Assembly: GCA_013399895.1 (NCBI GenBank)
Contig: VXBA01003148.1
Location: 114,570-178,569, forward strand
Direction: 5' to 3'
Length of the DNA: 64,000 nt
Origin: Serilophus lunatus
Lineage: Eukaryota; Chordata; Aves; Passeriformes; Eurylaimidae
The notes below the pieces were generated by a model. The model had not been told where the DNA came from and did not search any database. It worked only from the letters and a program-made list of their open reading frames with translations. Position numbers and translations under genes: made by a program. Below are positions 57,476 through 64,000 of this stretch, piece by piece (within the stretch, counting starts at the first letter, position 1; every line of letters starts with the position of its first letter).

Positions 57476-60400
57476 AGTCCTAAAAGAAGAGGGTATTTTG
57501 GCAGTGAGAGCCCAGCACGCCCACATACAGTTGTAGAATACAGAATGTGGGTGAATACCTTATTTCTGTTCTGGCACTCTTCTACCCACCAAAAATTTCC
57601 CACCAACCCTTATTCCCATTAAGGCAAGTCTCCTTGCTTTAGACAGCACTGGAGAAAGTACTATGGCTACTTTTTGAGGATCCTCCCTACATCTCCTGCT
57701 TTGGTTCTCAAAACAAATACAGTCTTTCTCTCTCCAACAGGCCTGTCTAGGGAAGAGTCTGGCTGGTACAACAGAGCCAAACTATGAAAATCAGGAGGAA
57801 AATTCAGACTACATCTCTGAATGTATTACTTAAGAGTGACCTCATGTGTCTGTACGAAGTGTTTTCATCTCTTTATGGAGAACAGCTATCAGAGTCTGCA
57901 GCCATCAAAAACAATAGAATTAAAAAATAATTCTAAGGAAATGAGTGCTTTTATTAATGAATTCCCCACATGCACAAATTTAGGGTCTTAAAAGTTTACC
58001 TGTACAACATATTCAACTGTAAACTGGCAAGTAAAAAGTTTGAATAATGGCTCCCACTATAAATTTCTCTTCTGCAATTTTGTAGCACTGTGCAAAGGCA
58101 GGAAAAAATATATGGCATAGATGAATACTGAAGACTCACTGCACACCTGCACTGGACTGAGAACTTTTTTAACTGGGCTTCAGCTGTTTCTTATTGTAAT
58201 TTACCTCCCTCCAAGATAAAACACAGAAGAGGAATGGTAAGAATCCTTGCAGATGTCACAGGCAGAAGCCTAACGCTGAAATGCATTGTGTGCATGCTCC
58301 CTCAAAACCATTTTCTACTTGCAGACCAAAAATGAGTATCATTTGAATTCTGCTGGCATCCAAATAGAGCAGCTAGATGAATGCCCACCTGAAGAGGCCC
58401 TCCGAGGGCAGGGTAGCACTCTGGTGTATACTGAGCCTCTCTCCTGTCAAGGCACCTTTGCCATAACATCAGGTTCCTATAACATCAAATATTCTTGCTC
58501 TAAGGTACAAAATTTCTTTAGTCTACAGGACTCGAAACCAAAGAAAGGCAGTGGAAAGCTTTGAAAACTGAAGGCACATATTATTTATCAAACAGAACTT
58601 GGGACTAGTCCACATTTACAACAGCTATAAACAGCTGCTTCCTAGACAGAATGCTCCGCTTCAACAGTTTTCCCCAGCATGAACTTGAGCCAAAATCTCA
58701 GTGTTCTGTTCTTCGGTAAATTCACACAAGAATGGGATTGTGGTTTAGGTATTCCTAAGAATTTCGTGGGCACACAGTAAAACTGACCAGGCAGGCAACC
58801 CTGGTGGATCAGCAGGGACTGGCCCTTTCAGTTCTAGAGTTACATGGTGAACTGGGGTCATCACTGTTTCAGATTCCTAGCACACCATGACAGACATCTA
58901 CCTCTTTCACAACTCTCCCTTTGAATCACACAAAGGACAGCAAACCAAAAGGCTTTAAACCAAATGCTTCCTGCTCAGTCCTTTGTTTCTTAGGAAAACA
59001 TTTGATCCACCTATCCACAGTTTCCTTTAAGAGCTCTGCTGCTTTGCACCTTCCATTCCAACCCTGCACAGTGTTGGGCCTAGAAATAACAAGCACCTAA
59101 GTCTATGTCCTTAGCCATGTGACAGGTCATGCTATTGCTTTTCTTCAGCTTATTGTCAAAGCAGGGAGGGGAAGAGAGGTGACAAAAGGCCTGTTATTGC
59201 TCTGTCCAGCCTGTGAACCAGAAGTAAATCTAAGGTGTTCCTCCAATGCAACCATGGCTGGATTTTGCCCCAGGGACCCCAGGCAGAAGCTACAGTGGGG
59301 ACAGTGAGGGTTTAGTCTTCCAGCACTGGGTTGGCCAATAAAGCAGAGAAACCTGCAAAGCTATTAAGAGTGGGACCCTGAAGAACCATGCCAGACAACT
59401 TTTTATTTTCTGATTTTCCTTTTTCAATTAAATTTGACATTTTTGAGGGCAAGGTTGCTTACAGACTATTAATTCTGGGAGCCAAGGAAGGAAAACACTT
59501 CAGTGAGAAGAACGGAACACTGGAAAGCGTTGTCTGCAGTATAGTGTGTTAAGGTGATTTTAGTGAATCATGAGAAACTCAGACAGTGGCAGTTCATTCC
59601 TGTGAAAAAAACCCTGCTCACACAGTGTTTTCACAAAAAGGTGACATTTTAATGCCCATTTTCTTCCTTTATTTACGTTTGAAATGAAATTTACATTTCA
59701 GCTAGGGAAAAGTGTGCACTAATTGATATTTGCTACCAGCTGAGCAAATCAACTCATAATCAACTAAAAGAGAAAGGCTTGCAATACTTACAACAGACTG
59801 AGAATATCTAACTGGACCTTTGGAAGGAGCTGAATTTCCAATTTCAAGCATATCAGGATCGGATGACAGATTCAGAGGATAAAAATGAGAGGTGCCATGA
59901 CTTTCATCTGAAGTCTGATTACCTACATGAGCATCTAGAAGAGATTTGCGTCTGAGAATCAGTTTATACCTGATTATTTGAGGTATAATGCTAAAAAATG
60001 GAAGAAAACAAAAAAATTACTAAGTGACACTACCACTGTGTTGTACTGCATACTTTTGAAGCTCTGGCTTTGATATCTAATCCTTAGGATCCTTATTCCC
60101 TTGTTATGCAGAAAAACAATATTCCATTTCAGCAATGCAATAAAGCAAAACATTGTGCTGCAAATTCTGGAAAGATCCAAGATCTGGATTTGAACATTAT
60201 GTCTTAGGTATAGCCTAAAAAATAAATATACTAAAGGAAACTAAAACCACATGTGGTGGAAGTAAAACAGGCACCTGCAATCTCAAAATGAACAAGTGTT
60301 AAATGAATATTTCCTCTGGAAATTTTGGGAGCACTTTTTCTATCATTTGTCCCTCACATGCAGGAAGAAACCCTGGAAAAGATTGCCAGTCAAATAGAAA

Positions 60401-63400
60401 GTGGAAAGTGCTCAGCAGCAGATGGAAGAAATCTTTGCACAAAATTTTTATTGCATATTAAGGCCTTGACCATAACCAGGTGGTAATCAAATGCAAATTT
60501 CTATTAAAACAACTTCTCAGAATGAGAAATGTAGAGTAAAATGAAGGCAAAAAAGTGATCTCATTAGTAAAGATTATAATCCCCCTTCAGTGCCAGTCCA
60601 TTAAGGACAGTAGTTGTTACAGCTTTTGATAACAGTGTTTTAACGCTTTAGTTTAAGCTATAATTGCTCATTTTTGATGGAAGTCATTCACGTGACACTG
60701 AGGAAGGACTGAAGGAATCCTTTTATGTCACTGAGCCAGTTTGTAGAAGGCTTCTATCTATTTGCTACTCAGTGAATCATGGTTATATGTGTTAATTATG
60801 AGTGGTCTGTTTAACAAAGTGAGAAATAAGTGGGGTTTAAGAATTTTACTACTATTGAAAGCTCTAAAATCAGTTTGCTTCCACTATAGCTCTTTCCTGT
60901 CTCAGTCTGTCCTACATTTTTGGCAAGCAAAACAAAAGCTTACAGTGAAAATAATTTTTGTTTCTATGCAAGACTTATAAGCAGAAGTTCATAATGCATT
61001 GCAAATATGATCAAAGAGTACAGGTATAGGAGATAAAAAACAATGGTGAAATTATACACAGCTGATGGTTCAAGCATTGAAGGAAACCTCTTGAGTTTTA
61101 ATGCCTTATGGAAGCGAAAGCACTGTCAGTACAATGGGACTGTTTACTGGGGAAACTTCTACTCACCTGAAGACCTGTTCCTTAATCAGCTGCATTTAAC
61201 TGCTCCGAGAATAATTACGGAACAGTTTTAAAGAGCAATCTCATCTACAAAGATAATAACAGCAGTGCTGTTCCAAGGGAACTCTTCACCAGTAAGGTAT
61301 TTCCATACGTGTTCTGGGTTCAGTTTTACAACAGTGAGTGAAGGGGAAGCATAGTGAGCTTCATCTCACATATAGCAAATGAGGACATGGAGATTCTGAA
61401 AAGAATCTAATGATTTTTGGGCTCAAGTAGACATCCTGTCAGCAATACTTTCCAGAGAGTTTATCAGCATACAGGATTTCCCCTGTTAAGAAAGTACTGG
61501 TCCCTCTGTCTTGAGATATAGTTGTATGCACATATGTATATTGGGACAGAAATCTAACAGAGAGCACAAAGAAAATTAGTAAAGATAGGGAGTGGTCACT
61601 TATGGAAAGTTTTGTTCATTTCATTATCCATGATATCATATGGATCTCTCTGGCAGCATCAAGAAGACTTACTTCTTCAATACATCACCCAGTTACCTAA
61701 ACCATGAAACTACACTGTATCTCTTCCAGGAAGCTCTGCATCCCAACACTCAGTTCAGCACAAAGTCCCAATTTACCCACAGAGAAAGTCCACAGTGTAC
61801 AATAAGCAAGCAGCACTTCACAGAGGAAAGAAAAAATATGGACCAGGTAAAGACCAAGCCATATGCATATACAAAAGAGGAACAATTTCAAACCTATAGA
61901 CAATCTGATTTTAGATTTTTCTAACTTCTTATTTTATATCTTTTTGTTAGTTTTCTCAGACTCAGGAAGCTGAAGGAGAAAGAAACATGGCATAAGGCTG
62001 TATAGGTGTAGCAATTTGAAGATTCAGAATGATACAGAAGTCAGAAAACACACACACACTCTGAATTAGGTTGAAATTTTTAAGTAAAATTTTGCTCAAA
62101 TATTATATTTAGCTCCGTGCAGAGAGACTGGTTTACAGAGAAATCAACAGCTGCAGTGCCTGATCACCAGCTATAGATTAGATCATTTTCAGGATGCAAA
62201 GAGAGCACTGTGTCTGTGCTCTTCAAAGCAGAGTGAACTGACTTGGCCACGATCCTCTCATGGATTGCTTCCCCAGACACTTATCTGGGCTGATACAAAC
62301 GTTAACCTCCATCTCACTCCTCTCCCTTGAATAGTACTCATTGCCAGACTCTCCATCCCAGCCTGCTGCCATACAAGATAGGCAATGGGAGTTGTGAACA
62401 GAACAGTCCTGGAAAAAGGTAAAGGGCATAAAGGAAGACAAATGAAAAGGAGAAGGGAAGCAAACCTGATCTGAAAAGGACAAGAGTTGCTCTGCTGTGG
62501 GAGAGGAAGGAGAGAGGCCCCATTTTGAAGGCAGGAAGAGGTTTTTGGCAGTTTAGACAGCATTTGCAGTGCCAGCTGTGAGTATTTCAAGGACTGGGTA
62601 TCATGGAGGCATTGCACTGAGTCACTGAAAAAGATACTATAATAAATGTGCTTGGATGGAATGCTTTTTTTCATAAAAAGTTACAGAAATAAAGAAAAGC
62701 CTCTGATTACTTGTTTTTTTTTCTTTAATTGAAAACTTTCTCACTTTGTTCTAATTCCCAGCAGGTTTTCCTTGTGTTTAGAGGACAATTAGAGGCTCCC
62801 TCCTCTGGCTATGTTTAATACCTGTATTAGCAAGTATTAATATTGGAATTTCCCCATCGAAATCTTTGCAGGAGAGTAACAAAAGGAAAAAATAATAAAG
62901 ACTTCATAGTATAAAGTAGGGAGTTGAAATCCTGCAGAAATTGTATTTTTATGTCAAATTATTCATATTTTTTTCTTTGTCAAATCAATGAGTACATTTT
63001 CAGCACCTAATTGAATGTCACAGTTGTAACACAAAGCCAAGATACCTCATATCAAGAAGAGGAAGCAAAAGAGTTCTCATTCTTTTCACTCTTTTCTTGA
63101 AAGATCAAAAACTATAATAAGATAGGCCTGAATTCATGAAATTTGTGAACCTTATAAGCTAGAGAAATAATTTTGTTTGAACTAGGAGGCCTTTACATTC
63201 CGTTTTGGAATAACATGCTTCTAAGTCCCTCATAACATTAAATACAAGCTTCAGTAATTCAGTAATTGGAGCTTCTGTCTCACTGATACTCCCATGACAT
63301 TATGTCCAAATCCTGATTATATTTAATTTAAATTGTTAATAGCTTTTACCACAGATCACAGTCTTTGCATGTGAGTTTCCAAACTTAGATGAGTCTTAGC

Positions 63401-63585
63401 TCTGTATCATCCTGAGGTGAGGAAACTACACCAAATTGAGATAGCTAAACTACAGAAAATACATTGATAGGACTGAATTGAACAAATTTTACTTTATATT
63501 TCAAATATAACAGTATCTGTCTGAATGCTATATTCAAATAAGCATGACTAGGAAAGTCATACAAGCAGGTTCAATGTTCATCACA
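57476..63585. other. AT-rich intergenic DNA, no gene seen
   Basis: About 6 kb without a recognised gene. There is a short (CA)6 near 62047-62060. Several 60-140-codon frames occur on both strands, none with recognisable domains. Confidence 0.55.
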
Positions 63586-63870
63586 GCCCTGAGTGCACTA
63601 ACCAGCCTGACTGTCCCTGCCCACCCTCCTGGGGCTTTCCCCACCCCACCCACGGCTCAGAAACCATGTCAGCCCCTCGAGGTCTTCAGACCTTGCAGGT
63701 CTCCAGCTCCTCACAGCCTCGCATGGCCCAGCCCAGATCCCAGTCGGCCCTGTTCCCAGGGAGGTGCCCGATGCCTGGGGCTGGATCAGGAGGATAGCCC
63801 CTGTCTGCCAGTCCCTGCTCTGTCACCACACCATGGTTAGCCCCCCCTACTCCTTGCCCCACCGTACCTT
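63586..63870. other. GC-rich, C-rich block of unknown origin
   Basis: About 285 bases are much richer in C and G than the flanking DNA, with sharp edges. The plus strand reads as C-rich (CCCACCCTCCTGGGGC, CCCCACCCCACCCACGGC) and is open for 98 codons (63544-63840), giving a proline-rich product without a recognised domain. CpG is sparse, so it is not a CpG island. A transposon or LTR fragment is the likeliest source. Confidence 0.5.
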
Positions 63871-63957
63871 GACATGTTTATATCATTTTGAGATGATGTG
63901 CCTCAAAAATCTTTGACATTCATTTCACCAAGTATTAGATTGAGTGTTATTGATGTA

Positions 63958-63991
63958 TTGATGGGTACAAGCTGTTGATGGGTACAAGCTG
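63958..63991 (+). repeat. Perfect 2 x 17-bp tandem repeat
   Basis: TTGATGGGTACAAGCTG occurs at 63958-63974 and 63975-63991 without mismatch. It reaches almost to the window edge, so more copies could lie beyond, although the last bases (TTTAGGAGA) break the pattern. Confidence 0.92.
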
Positions 63992-64000
63992 TTTAGGAGA

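Noticed and set aside
1..64000. CRISPR arrays, bacterial operons, tRNA or rRNA genes
   Set aside because: None seen; the sequence is vertebrate nuclear DNA and the short tandem repeats found are two-copy duplications only.

Overview
The window is vertebrate nuclear DNA, almost certainly from a bird. Three signs support this: several CR1-type LINE copies that end in the TTCTATGAT/GATTCTGTG-like 3' tail typical of avian CR1, an avian ERVL-type solo LTR, and a first exon that reads clearly as EGLN3 (PHD3). I cannot name the species. In tetrapods EGLN3 lies between NPAS3 and SPTSSA/EAPP, with large gene-poor intervals around it, and this layout agrees.

Layout. Bases 1-7312 are the 5' part of EGLN3 intron 1, read on the minus strand; exon 2 and the catalytic exons lie outside the window to the left. 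Coding exon 1 is 7313-7669 (minus, 119 codons, canonical GT donor). A CpG island spans about 6785-9480 and contains exon 1, the 5' UTR, a TATA-less promoter and upstream flank. The promoter carries an NF-Y-type CCAAT, three exact copies of a GC/KLF-like 10-mer, and three ACGTG cores that fit a hypoxia-inducible gene controlled by HIF.

From about 9.5 kb to the right end is AT-rich upstream intergenic DNA in which I find no convincing protein-coding gene. It holds CR1 copies (12.3-14.1, 20.6-21.35, 24.5-25.0 and 30.3-31.15 kb, plus short 3' tails), one solo LTR (43.4-44.2 kb) interrupted by a sequencing gap, MIR-like SINE remnants, a diverged 96-bp duplication near 33.4/33.8 kb, and low-complexity tracts. 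Two N gaps (3877-3906 and 43636-43791) fall in repetitive sequence.

The best non-obvious leads are regulatory or transcript-like: the HRE/KLF promoter cluster, a paired AP-1 site around a TATATAA core just after a possible terminal exon at 31.3-31.6 kb, a MARE/AP-1/GATA cluster at 45.17-45.28 kb, and an unidentified coding-like but frame-broken stretch on the minus strand at 23.3-24.1 kb. I see no evidence for a new multi-gene system; the interest here is in regulation of EGLN3 and in repeat history.
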